Shown in pieces: positions 52,295-63,764 of a DNA stretch of 64,000 nt. The notes beneath the pieces are model-generated. The model did not search any database and was not told the origin of the DNA. It was given only the letters and a program-made list of their open reading frames with translations. Each line of letters begins with the position of its first letter. The first letter of the stretch is position 1. Made by a program: the position numbers and the translations under genes. This DNA is from Collybiopsis luxurians FD-317 M1 (Eukaryota > Basidiomycota > Agaricomycetes > Agaricales > Omphalotaceae): contig KN834757.1 of assembly GCA_000827265.1 (NCBI GenBank), forward strand, positions 534,537 through 598,536, written 5' to 3'.

Positions 52295-52447
52295 GCGTAT
52301 GTAAGTGAAAATCTCCGGGCCTTACCATCGTTGGCTATCCTGTAACTGATTCTGTACTATCCAGAAAGCTGTACTGAGGTCCTCGTGAATAGTAGGCATT
52401 GACTCCAAAACGGGCTTCCTTAGTGTTGAATTCGAACAGAGCGATGA
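52295..52447. repeat. Dispersed ~150-bp repeat, copy R2
   Basis: Same orientation and length as R1 and R3, ending CGAACAGAGCGATGAT followed by TGAAAAAGTTTA, which recurs after R3. It lies on the 3' side of the deleted amidohydrolase copy, where the intact gene has none. Confidence 0.85.
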
Positions 52448-52880
52448 TTGAAAAAGTTTAACTTTTCATCTGTCAAACCTAGCCCTTCTTCACTCGAGGG
52501 AATAACTGTGGCGCGTTTTGTCCAATTTCCTGAACTTGCTCTTTGGCCAACCCATCGAAAGACAGTAAACAGTGTCGATTTGCCTCCGCCGTTATCCCCG
52601 TTGTGCAAGGAGTGTCCCAATCGCTGCAATATATGATATACTTGTGCCCCACTAATCTGCAACATTGATTTGCTGGCAGTATTCCCAACCGTTTCCAAAT
52701 ATAGCCTGCGTAACTGCTCCTCCATCTCGTCCTTGGTAATGCCATTCGGGCTGGGAACTCAAGTCTCATTTCCCAACGCCAACAACCTCCCCGACAGCGC
52801 AGGAAGTGCCCCGCAGTGTTGTGAGAAGATGGAGATTCGGAGGAGAGTAGTGGGTCTTCTTTTGATACAGTTGGAGACTT
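52448..52880 (-). pseudogene. Internally deleted amidohydrolase paralogue
   Basis: The 3' part matches the gene at 46230-47237: EEQLRRLYLETVGNTASKSM, LVGHKYIIYCSDWDTPCTTG and EANRHCLLSFDGLAKEQVQE. After a GALPALSGRLLALGNE-equivalent region (52760-52815) homology jumps directly to the 5' leader (GGAGATTCGGAGGAGAGTAG). The N-terminal ~200 codons, including the HxH metal site, are missing. In-frame breaks also occur near the C-terminus, and the conserved IIYGSDC is altered to IIYCSDW. Confidence 0.88.
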
Positions 52881-52994
52881 ATGGGAGTGCAGACATTGAT
52901 TGTGGAAAGGGGCTCAGTACTTCTTAGTCTGGTGGACAGATGGTGATCGTGTTTGGCATTTGCTCCAGATTTCTTGTCAATGCGAAGTTATGTC

Positions 52995-53149
52995 CGCGTA
53001 TGTAAGTGAAAATCTCAGGGCCTTACCATCGTTGGCTATCCTGTAACCTGACTCTGTACTTTCCTGAAGGTCGTACTCAGGTCCTCGTGAAGAGCGGGGA
53101 TTGACTCCCAAACGGGCCTCCTTAGTGTTGAATTCGAACAGAGCGATGA
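52995..53149. repeat. Dispersed ~150-bp repeat, copy R3
   Basis: Upstream of the deleted amidohydrolase copy, in the same relative place as R1 for the intact gene. The homology continues leftwards into the gene leader (GGTGATCGTGTT, ATGCGAAG), so R1 and R3 are parts of one duplicated unit. Confidence 0.85.
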
Positions 53150-53397
53150 AAAAGTTTAGCGTAGTTTATTTTTGTTTATAGGCGTTGATTTTTCACATTT
53201 CATGGCTCGATATCCGGATAGAACTTTGCTCTGGGAGACCCATTATTACACTATAGCTAGCTACTGAACCAGATACGTTACTGAGAACAGCAAATATTGA
53301 CATTGCAGTGAAGTCTAGAACGAGCTAACTAAGCGTGGGAATATCTCAGCTTGTGACCTCCGTGTTAGACGCCTCTCACTGGTTGTCTCAAGCGATC

Positions 53398-56300
53398 ATG
53401 GAGGTGCTAGGTTCACTCAAGGCGGAGACGCTGCGCACCATCATGCGCGATATTGGAGAGAAGGATGCCATAGGGCGTCGTGAAGATATGATAGAGGCTC
53501 TCAAACATAAATTAACTGGTACCGGTATGACTGGCCTTTTTTTTCACTCAGCACTTAATGATCTCACTCAAAATTCGACAGGAGCTGGAGAAGAGGACAT
53601 CGAAGAGGAAGTAGTGATTGAAAGCAGAACAACACGATCTACTCGTGCTTCAGGAGCTAACTCTGTTCATAACCAAAAGCCCACAAACGGTACGAAGAAA
53701 ATTACTCGAGCTGCACAGAAATCTATCTCAGCGCCGACACCGACACCGACGCGCTCCAGTCGGAAACGAAAAGTCGAGGAGGATGAAGTTCAACAGGCGG
53801 ATGAGGAAGAAGAAACAGTGCCATCGAATTCGGGGAAACGTACTCGAGGTTCCAGGCGCCAAAATAATGTCTCTGACGCTGACAGGATGGACGTTGATGA
53901 AAGCATTAGTGCTGCTCCCCAGAGAGGTAAACGTACTGCCGCCACGGCTCCGTCATCTTCCGGGCCTCGCACTCGTGCTGCTCAAAATGCTTCTGCTGAG
54001 CCTAGAAGAGGACGTTCCTCTGGTGTAGCAATATCTGCCCCCCTATCTACCAGGCGACAACCCAAAAAGGCCCGTTCTCCTTCGGTCCAAGTTCTCAGTG
54101 ATGCTGATGTTGATGGAACTCCCGATGAAGAGGAAGCAAAACCAATTTCTCGTCGAGGTCGTCCTCGCAAGGGAATCGTTGAGAAACGTGAAGACGAGCC
54201 ACCTTTAAAACGGATAACCCGCACCGGGGGAGCTTCTATCTCTGCTCCAGTCCCTCGGACACCCCCTCCAGCAAAGCGAGTTCGTGTACCTCCATCTACT
54301 CCTCTATCTCCCCGACAGACGCGAAATTCATCTCGGCCACCTCACTCTACTCGGTCGCGTACAATTGGCTCACCAGCGAAAAAGCCAACCTACATTGCTG
54401 CTCCTTTGGTCAAACGAACTTATGGTGGCAACGCTCGGAAAGGCAATATCCGTAATAATAGCCGGGCCTCTACCGCTGCGTCGTCTGCCGCTCGCAGATC
54501 CATCCGAAAACCGCGTTCGAGTGTGTCAAAACCTCAGCCTAAAACATCCATTAAAGCAAAACCCGTTTCGCGTGCCAAGGCCAAGTCGCGATCGAGAAAA
54601 AAGGTCGATATCCAGGAAACCGTTGATGCTGGCGCGATTGCTAATTCCAGGCAATTCGACGGAGTCGAGCTGATTGTGCCTCGTAAACGTCAAGGCGAAG
54701 CCCTCGGTGTCAACGGGGAAGTCAGTTCGTCCAGTGCCACTGGTGCTGTTGCTGGCACCGGTAGCGATGGAATTGAGAGCAAGGACAAAGTCGCTGATGC
54801 CGATGGAGAAAGTGATGCGGATCTTGTTGGCCAACTGATTGTTAAAGACAAAAGCGAACCTCCGAAATCTACTGACGAAAACAGTGAGTAACGTCAATCA
54901 TGAAACGCTCCCCTTACCCATGTCTTTGCCACATCGCTGCCTTGGTTTTCTTTCCGTGAATGACTGGATTATAATACTTAATGAATCTACTTCTGTTTAA
55001 TTTTGGTTCAACATGAATAGTGGCGAATCAGGAACCTCCGCCTGAATCTTCACCTCTGCCGCTATCTGAAATTCTGCCTACAATGTCCTCCCAACCTGGA
55101 CCTGCGCTAGGAATTGGAAACAGTCGAGAGTCCTCTCTCTCTTCCCAGCAATCTGAATCTCTGCGCGCCACGCCCTTTCAACCCGGATCCCCGCCGGGAA
55201 TCGAACATAGCGAAGGTCATGCTCCTTCTGTACAGCAGTCTGAACGCGACAATTCGATCTTTGATGGCTCTGAAACTGGATATGCGCCAGAAATCGAAGT
55301 TGCAGAAGGATCCGAAACGACCAAATTGCAGTTACCGTCAGAGAGTGAAGAGGGACCTATAGAAAATCAAATCAATGCTGTCACCGCAGGACAAACGGAT
55401 GTATCTGCTTTCTCGCAATCTGATCTTCCGTCTACCCATCTTGAACAGGAAGGGATCAATTTGGTAGAGGAGGTCGTTAGGGACCGTAGCGAGGAAATAG
55501 ATCAAGAGAGGGATGACGTCGTGCTTGAAGAAAAAATCGAATTGATTGTGTCGGAGGACAACCCAACCTATGACGATCGCGATCGGGATGGAAGTGAAGA
55601 TAAAATGGACGGGCAGAACGAAGATGCATCTCACTTGGAAGATATGGCTATTACTTTTGTTTCTCAAACTGTCGAAGCTTTACCCAGTACCGGCGTCGAG
55701 TCTGAGGGCCAAGCTGCGCACATTCAAGGTATTTTGGTCTTTTGTGTACTGTTTCTCTTTTTCTGACTTGTCCTGTTGCTTTGTAGCTGGTGCACAATCG
55801 GAGGTCAATGGTGCATCTCACAACGATGACCTGTTTTATGCACAGTACATGCAGAGAGACGAGGCGCCACAACTTGAGCTGGACGAGGAAGAGTTGGATG
55901 GCAATGACGACCAAGATATCATGAATCCTCGCATGGAGTTCGCTATCGAGATCGATGTTCAGCAGCAAACGGTCGTGGTCAGCGAGGACGTTTCTCAATC
56001 CGCTCTCGCTCAATCTGCGGACGAGACCCAGGTCGAAGGTCAGACTCCGAACATCGAGCCGACTGCTGGTTCTTCTGCTTCTGCTACTTCTGCTGCCGCT
56101 GATGACTCTTTCGCTCAAGAGGCGGAAACTGGTAAGTGTTCCTCTGGGTTTTAACTATATTACCTGCCCTCAGTCTGACTCATTATACGAGGCAGGTATT
56201 GATACGTTCACCACTTCGTTGCCACAGTCGCCGCCGTCTCCTCCCGATACGAGACCATTGCCTACCTCTGGATTCGACACAATATTCTCTACTTCTGTTT

Positions 56301-56566
56301 TCACGAAAGCCTCTATCGACTCGCTCCGCTCGCTCAATACCAGACCTGCTCCTTCCGATATTGACAATGAAATGTTTGAAAATACCTATTCCGACGACGA
56401 GGACGAGGAAGCTTCTGTGCATACCGAGCCTGGCAATACATTGGACCGGGACCGGGGAGATGTTCTTCGTGCCGATGATCCCAGCAGTTGGTTGGATTTG
56501 GATGGGGCGGGCGACAACGTCTTGGGTCATAGTCATGGCGAGGGTGCAAACGGAAACGCTTCGTAA
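53398..56566 (+). CDS. SAP-like and AT-hook nuclear protein, acidic C-terminus
   Basis: ATG 53398. Residues 1-40 (LKAETLRTIMRDIGEKDAIG, RREDMIEALKHKL) look like a SAP-type helix-loop-helix DNA-binding motif. A 63-nt intron follows (53519-53581), then a Ser/Arg/Lys-rich disordered region with basic clusters (RSSRKRKVEEDE, GKRTRGSRRQ) and an AT-hook core RRGRPRKG near 54153. The middle holds ARAKSRSRKK. After an intron at 54887-55019 the protein turns acidic and Ser/Gln-rich (ILPTMSSQPGPALGIGNSRE, LELDEEELDGNDDQDIMNPR). It ends WLDLDGAGDNVLGHSHGEGA. About 1,000 aa, five exons. A chromatin or matrix-associated role is inferred from composition; no enzyme domain was seen. Confidence 0.75.
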
Positions 56567-57537
56567 AATCGGACGGATACTTTGTGCTTCTTTGCCTGCT
56601 TGCTGGCTTGAATGGTTGCATTCACATTTGTCGTCTCCTTTTCCTCATCATGCACGTAAAGTCTGTATTGTACATAATTTCTTGCTGCGAAAAGATTGCA
56701 TTCGCTTCTTTCTGGATATGTTATGTTGTTCATAAGGCCTGAGACCTGGGGTCTCCTTCATACCTCCTCGTAACTGCCTCTTGTTGAATTCAGGTTGCTA
56801 TACATTGCCATAAGTAGGTTATGGGCCGTGGCCTCGGATCAACCGCGGCATACTGGCTAAACACGGCCGGCTGGACCAATGCGCTTCGGAGTTCATCATT
56901 CAAGTCTACGAAGGGTGTACTTTACAGGGTCATGGACATGAAAAGTCGACGACTCTCACTCTTACTTTAATTATGTGAATTCAAGGTGAATTTTGCGAAT
57001 CTTATTATCTTTCCCAAACTCAACAGCTGAACGTACTGAACATTCAATTATTGGACTACTGTCCTACTCAGCACGCAATACCAAGCAACCGGAAAAAAGA
57101 AACAGCAGTATGATTGATATGTTTGAGGGAATCTGCTGGCAAAAGAATATGGTATGCGGACTGCCTTGTATACTGCTGAAACGAGCGAAAATTTTCTCTG
57201 CCCAACAGGCTGGAGTTGATATTCAGCCCCCAAATTTCAAGAAGCGCCGAATAATTGCACCTACGTTTGAAATTATGCTGGGCAGAGAAAAACAGGCCTC
57301 CGTATTCAAACATGTAATAAGGTTGGGAACGAAATTTGATGAGTGGGGCAGGTTTTATTTTTTTTCGCTCGTTTAAACAGCTGGCCTTCAGTGTCATTCC
57401 CGTTGATTTATCTTTGATGTCGACAGGAAATTTTGCAAGACGCCACGTTCGACAAGATGAGAGACATTCTAATCGATGATATCGGTTTTTTGGAGGTACA
57501 TTCCTTTACCGTGACTGCCCTTCCTGTGTACAAGTTG
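56567..57537. other. Convergent spacer, about 970 bp, no gene seen
   Basis: Between the stops of the SAP-like gene (+) and the pseudokinase (-). Short ORFs only. It includes a palindrome GAGACCTGGGGTCTC (56741-56755) and the 16-bp inverted repeat at 57192-57291. Confidence 0.5.
57192..57291. repeat. Short inverted repeat, 100-bp span
   Basis: TTTTCTCTGCCCAACA (57192-57207) pairs with TGCTGGGCAGAGAAAA (57276-57291) with one mismatch. It may be a tiny foldback element or a 3'-UTR hairpin. No target duplication seen. Confidence 0.5.
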
Positions 57538-59259
57538 TCATACAACTATCTGTTTTAATGGCTGTAACACCCGCTCGTAGAAGGCCTCTCTCATTTCGTA
57601 CTCTGTCTTCTGCTCTGACACAGTGTCCCGCAAGCAACAGAGCACCGCGTCAGCATATTTCGTACCCATCAATCCGGCCAAAGACTGTTCCACTAAATCT
57701 GCTAGTTTCGCCTGCAGCTTTTGGGGATCGAATGCCTGTCCTCGCGCATTTCTGAGTTTCTGAAGGTCGGGGTCGTTAATTTGCTGAACTCGCTTCCACA
57801 TGGCTAACTCGAGGAGGACAACACCCAGGCTATACATGTCATGGCGGATACCAAAACGTACAACCTTACCATCTTGAAGGACGATTTGTCGTTCGGGGTG
57901 TTGGTAGAGTTTCTTGAGCGGGTCAGTCTCCGCGCGCTGCGCTGAATAGGCAGACAAATCTCGCAAACGAGCAGCGTCAAAACCCACGAGGTAGACAGAA
58001 GATTTGCGCCTAGCTACAGTGACAAAAACACCTGAGTATCAAGAGTACGAAGTGAAATTAACAGAGTACTCACGGTTGGTCGAAAGTGAATTGTTGAGAA
58101 CTGGTAAAAACGTATTAGGGGGATCCCAACTTGGACGCCATGGCTCCACTTACTGAGGACATTTTCCGGGCTAATGGACTTATGTACCAATCCCGCTGCG
58201 TGTGTAAACATCACCGCCATGGAAATCTCCATTGCATAACAGATCCGCACGCTCAGAGACGGCTTGAGTGTACGTTTATCCTCGATAGCTTGGGCAAGGG
58301 TCCACTTGGATCTGTTGGTGGGCTCGCCTGGGAGCTCGTAGAATAGGAGTGATCGATTGTATCCCTCAGCCTGATAGGTTGTCCCTTTACAGCGGAGGAT
58401 ATGCATCGATGCTGCATCTACTCGATGGAGTACAGACGCGAGCTTCTCGACGTCTGAAATAGATTCTTCTATCTCCTGCGGAGATCGAGTTTCAAAATAT
58501 CGGCATTCCATAAACGTTAGTTGGTCTTTGATTACCAGGCGATTCCCGTCCTTCAGGTTACCTTCCGCCTCCAGACTTGATAGTATATCATCAACGACCT
58601 CAGGCAAGTTGCTAGTATCTGAAAGGCGATTGCTGAAGTTGGGGGGACGAAGACTGAATTAAATCAACTAACCTCCCCGACCATGTAACACATCGTCCAT
58701 CATATCCGCGCTACGGATACCAGCTCCTCCACATTTTTCAAACAACTGCTTGTACAATTTGCGGTCCTCCTCTTTCTCTTCCTCTTGAAGTAATTTTATA
58801 ATATCAACAACGTCATGCACCTCCCTTCGCCATTCTGCCATTTCATGGAGAATTGCTTCATAGCCACTTTTCCCTTTGAATGTCCAGCGAAGCTTCCCCG
58901 CAAGACTTAACTTCTCACCCTGCTGAAAACGAGAAAGTTGTTTGTCCAACCTGATGGCGCCGTCAGTATTCAGTCAATAATCCAAGAAAACGTACAGGTG
59001 GTATTTACCGATCAAAAACCCCTTGCAGATGGTCTATCAGATGGACGATATCCTGCTGTTGGCGGTAGCGGAGGACAGCGAGGCCCCGTTCGATGACTTT
59101 TTGGAACACCTCCAAGACAAGGAGGCTCGCACGAAGACGGCTATCCAACTCGCCCAAGTCGGCTTCGGCGTTAGTATATATCTTGTAGCGCTCCCTTATT
59201 TCCTGGCCAAGTTTGATCAATGTGGTGATAGCCTCGATAGGGGATGGCGGCGATGCCAT
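57538..59259 (-). CDS. Four-helix/HeLo-like N-terminus fused to a pseudokinase
   Basis: ATG 59259 (MASPPSPIEAITTLIKLGQE). The first ~190 residues are helical (RLRASLLVLEVFQKVIERGL, HLIDHLQGVFDR, LDKQLSRFQQGEKLSLAGKL, YEAILHEMAEWRREVHDVVD), like fungal HeLo/prion-inhibition or MLKL-type bundles. A kinase-like domain follows: LASVLHRVDAASMHILRCKG, RICYAMEISMAVMFTHAAGL, then VHKSISPENVLS where active kinases have HRDxKPEN (Asp and Lys are both Ser), and YLVGFDAARL where DFG is expected. DMYSLGVVLLELAMWKRVQQ is the conserved helix F region. It ends VLQPLKQIVV. Likely catalytically dead and used for signalling; a cell-death role is inference from the architecture. Four to five exons. Confidence 0.82.
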
Positions 59260-60465
59260 TGCATGTGTAACCTGAAATGAAAGAGTACAGGCTCGTCCTG
59301 ATGTGCGCTAGATACGCGAGGACCCATCAGAGGGCACAGGCCTGCCGAACCGATCGATTTGGTACGATACTATTTAAGCACAATCAAAATTATAAAGGCG
59401 CCTTTGGACATTGAGCGGACTAATTGCTGTGCCGCACCTCCGAGTTCCTTTATACCTACTCTACATACTTCGGACATTCGTGAGAGATGATGCTGTTGCG
59501 GTCGGAGGGCAGCTTATTCGAAGGTCCGGGACAATAAGATATTTATTGACGATGACGTAGGGAATAGAACAAAATAGAGCTTGAGACAGTGAGGAACATT
59601 TCGAGCCGAAGAAAGCCTAAGATAGGCTCGTGCTGGGAGATTTGGGTGGGTACGCTCGAAGTCTGGGTTCCCTTCCCAACCATTCCTACCTGTCTAACAG
59701 ACAGCTCTGGGGACAGGAAAATAGCCAAGTATGTACTGAGATATCACAGATATCGGTAGTACGACATGAAATTTTTTGTAAATCTTGCGGAGCGTTTAGC
59801 GGCATCGGTGGAAATGCCGACAAGCCGACAGCTGTCATAGGGTCGACGGTAGCCTTTACCTTCGTAGGTTGGGTACGAGCCTAGCTCGTCTTTCTTGAAA
59901 AAACTCCCATAACGATGCAATCTGGCGAACAAGCAATCTGAACTGAATCGGGACTTAGCTGTTTGGAAGACAGGACCAGTGGAACCTGTACTCAATGCAT
60001 AATATGAGTTCAGAGCTCACTGAGGCCTGTTGAGACCATTCGATTCAACAGATAGGCATCTGATAAAACGGCTTAAGGGTATCGAATGATAAAGGATCAG
60101 ACAACATGACTTCGACATAACTGCTTAGTCTCAGGCTGTTGAGACACGCTGGAGTTACGAGTAGGGGGTATCAGAGCAGTCGGAGACATTTTGGGACATT
60201 CGGTTGTTTACGCATATTAGATTCAGAGGCCTGTTCAGTATAGTCAGGTAGTCGGGTAGTCTAGCCACAGTACACAACCAATAAGCACAACGGGATCACA
60301 TCCATCACTCGCCAGGCCATTCCAACGCGCTACCTCCTCACGTCCGCCATTTACTCTACTGCGCAACTTCTCTTTTCGTATGGATGACAACAATTCTTCT
60401 CCAAAAAGAGGTAATGCTACTTCCAGAATCGGTCTACAGTGACCAAACACTCGATTCGATCCGAT
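59260..60465. promoter_or_regulatory. Divergent intergenic region, pseudokinase / kinase-ankyrin gene
   Basis: About 1.2 kb between two divergent starts; it must hold both promoters. An ATG at 60379 opens 20 codons (MDDNNSSPKRG) and stops at 60439-60441, so it could be an upstream ORF of the kinase-ankyrin mRNA. No repeat recognised. Confidence 0.5.
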
Positions 60466-63400
60466 ATGGTTCTAGATCCTTTTGAACTCAGTGACTTGAA
60501 CTACCTTGATTCCACCGCCGATCTCTCCATCTCACAGAGCGATGAACTGGAAATTTCGACATACGGACAGCTGGTCAACGAGATTTACAAATGTGGCTCA
60601 ACAGTCTTGAGATACCATGGGGATTACCTAAAAACCCGCTCAAGCGCACCCCCAGAAGAGACTCCACAATATGATTTTGTCTCGAAGGGTGACTATTTAT
60701 GTGCAGGTGAGGCATGGAAGGACGGAAAGACGTATTGATGAGCGACGGTTTTATTCCCAGGTCGTGACTTCACTGTGTTTACTGGATATCTATTCAAGGA
60801 CTACCACTCCTCGCCGTCATTCCCTCAGAAGAAACGTAGCGAGCGCGAATATGGCGACCGCAAGTTCATCAAGCCTTGGAGTGGTGCATCTGCATCTGCG
60901 GGATCATTCATAAGCCTAGGGAGGTCGCCTACTCGGATTGCAGTAGCTCTTAAAGAATCGGTTCAATCAATTCACCAGACCGACAACCGCCCATTGGTTC
61001 TTGGCACCTTTCTAAAGGAAGTTCGGATAATGGGTGAACAGAGATCATGTGCCGACATTGTGAATCTTTTGGGAGTCGCCTTTGTGGAAGTTGGCCCAGA
61101 AGTCAAACCTACGCTAGTGCTTGATCTTGCTCTTGGGAACCTCATTGACTTCTTTCGTACCAAGATTGTCCCTGAGATTAGTTGGGAACTAAAACTTCGC
61201 TTTGCATTACAGATTGCCACTGCACTGCAAGCTCTTCATACCAAGGGCGTCGTGCATGCAGATGTGAAGGCCCAGAACGTGCTTGTTTTCCCCCATGAGA
61301 AGACCCGGTTCTGCGCAAAGCTCTCTGATTTCGGCAATAGCACAGTTCTTGGAGCAAAATCTCCTATAGCTGCCGGGACACGATACTACCTTGCACCCGA
61401 GTGCTTCAGCTGGGAGGGCGGGACCGAACCTCAGACTCAAAAATACGGAAACTCGGAGTATCGGGATATATATGCTTTTGGGTTATTGATGTGGGAGCTG
61501 GCTACTAATTGCCAACATCTTCCGTTCTGGGATATAACTACCCCAGAAAAGGTTGTGCAAATGAAATCTAATAGTCAGGGTGAGGCAGCTACTTATCTTT
61601 TGGCACAAATGCCAGATGATACACCACAATATATGAAGCCCGTCATTAGCGACATGCTACGTGCTGACCCCACACAGCGTTCCCCTCTCAGCGTAGTAGC
61701 TGCTCAGTTACTGAACGGTATTGAACAAGCGTAAGATATCCAATTCTATTGCCATTAGTACTAAAGAATTGACACTCTCTGCAGTTCCACAGGTGTATCC
61801 GTAGCGGCATCTCAGACTGGCGATATACAGCATCAGGAATCCCAAGCTTCCGCAGGCACCTCTGACCATACTGTAAGCCTCTGCTGCGCGTACAACTGGA
61901 TTCAAATTCACATCATCGACAGGTCAATGGGGAACCACTGCTACAAGTTCCCTGGTCCTTACAGAAGCATCTATACGAGGAATCCGTAGACCTGTCCAGC
62001 TTCGATTCGAAGGTATTCCTGGCGTACTGCTACATTCTTTGCTCAGATCGACACCAAAACCTGAGAGAAGAAGCTCTTCGCCTTCTCCGACCTTTGGATC
62101 CATTCCAGCTTGCACCCGGGGCCAAGTTGACACCGTTCAGAGCCATGATGGAATTGCAGGACTGGGAAGGTCTCTCGGAAATTCTTCGCGGCTCTAAGGA
62201 GAGCAGTGCTCTAGAGATGGCTGATCGGTGTGTTCAGCACATCTTCTCCTTTGGATGGCGCAGGTTCGTCACTCTTGCCTGTGCCGCTGGCGCAGAGTTA
62301 TCACACGACTCAGCGACCGCCAACGCTCTCGTATCTTCGTCTGAGAAGGTCGCCGTTGCCAGCATGCATCTTCTTGCCAGCGCGAGCATCGTCGACGTTG
62401 GTCAGGCGTCATGGGGAAACGATGGGTTATCGGCGTTACACATGGCTGCCGTATCTGGAAAACCTTGCGCCGTATCCGCGTTGCTTGAGAATGGTGCAGA
62501 TCCAAGTGCTCGGGATAAGGACAATCGCACTCCTCTGCACTTGTGTTGTCAAGCAATGACCCTTTCGGATAACCTGAGCGTTAAAGTCACCATGTCAATG
62601 ATCAAAAACTATCCTAGTACCGTGAACGATGTGATGCAACGCACACTCTATACTCCTCTGAGGTTTGCTGTCGAGGCCGAGAAACCACAGCTCTGTCGAT
62701 ACCTTCTACAAAACGGAGCGGATGTCAACGCTCGTGCAGCAGAAGGCTCAACGGCGCTTCACGAATGTGCTTGGAGTGCTAGCGAGAAAGGAAACGGTAG
62801 GAGAGAGAAAGGCTGTAAAGACGAAGAGAGAGCTCTCGAGCTTGCTCAAGTACTTTTGAAGTATGGAGAGGTCGACATTAACCTGCGTTCCTGCCACAAC
62901 TCTGTCACGGCACTGGGCATAGCTGCAGTACATGGGAATTTCCTGAAGATGGTCTCTCTCCTCTTGGATCATGGTGCCGACATCAATACTTCAGTTGACG
63001 CCCTGACTGCGCTCGCCGCAGCGGTGCAGCATAGGAACCGCGAGATGGTCTCTGTCCTACTAGAACGTGGGGCTAATCCAAACTTCTCTGTTCAAAATGT
63101 GACCGCACTTGGGTTGGCGGTTGGGCTAGATCAACACGAGACCACACCGTTTCTACTGGAACATGGTGCAGATCCCGCTATCGCACATCAAGGCATACCG
63201 CTAGTGTGCTGGGCAATCTATGCCTGCCAAAACGAAGGAGAGAACAAGATATGCCCTAATCTCACCCTGCTACTCCAGCGAGGCGCTGATGCGACAGCAG
63301 TTGCCCAACCACCAGAGCGTTCGCTCAATTCGCCGTCGGGCTGGTCTGCAATCCATTTTGCAGCTTACAAACTTTCTACGGCAGCCCTTAATGTGCTCTT

Positions 63401-63764
63401 GGATCATCAGGCCACCCTATCCGCTTGCACAGAAGATGGAGAGACAGCGCTTCACATTGCAGTTTCAGTCAGGGAGGACAGCAGTCGTCTCCTTCCTATG
63501 CTCAAGGAACTCGTCCGACATGGCATAGATTTGGATGCTACGGATGTGCTTGGCCAAACAGCTCTCCATATAGCGAGTAAGCTTCATCGCGATGATATCA
63601 GGGAATACCTGTTGGAGGCAGGCTGTAATTCTGCCATACACGACTCCTTTGGCAGAACTGCACAGGAATTGTACAATCTCGATGAGACGACTATGCGGCG
63701 CGAGGAACACACCAAGCGCAGAGCCCTCGAACAACGGCGAAATGAGCCGGAGTCTTCTCGATAA
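60466..63764 (+). CDS. Protein kinase-ankyrin repeat fusion protein
   Basis: ATG 60466 (MVLDPFELSDLNYLDSTADL). Introns at about 60706-60761, 61733-61785 and 61876-61922 join four exons. The kinase domain carries RIAVALKES (beta-3 Lys), FLKEVRIMGEQRSCADIVNL, ALHTKGVVHADVKAQNVLVF (catalytic Asp kept), LSDFGNSTVLG, AAGTRYYLAPECF and RDIYAFGLLMWELATNC, so it looks active. A linker with QKHLYEESVDLSSFDSKVF leads to about ten ankyrin repeats from about 62400: GLSALHMAAVSGKPCAVSAL, NRTPLHLCCQ, YTPLRFAVEAEKPQLCRYLL, NGADVNARAAEGSTALHE, LLDHGADINTSVDALTALAA and TALHIASKLHRDDIREYLLE. It ends with a basic helix (REEHTKRRALEQRR). About 1,050 aa. Substrate unknown; the ankyrins probably bind a partner. 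Confidence 0.88.

Noticed and set aside
57192..57291. Short inverted repeat as a mobile element
   Set aside because: Only 16 bp pair and no target duplication or second copy was seen; kept only as a minor repeat.
62269..62556. 95-codon minus-strand ORF in the kinase-ankyrin gene
   Set aside because: Antisense shadow of clear ankyrin repeats.
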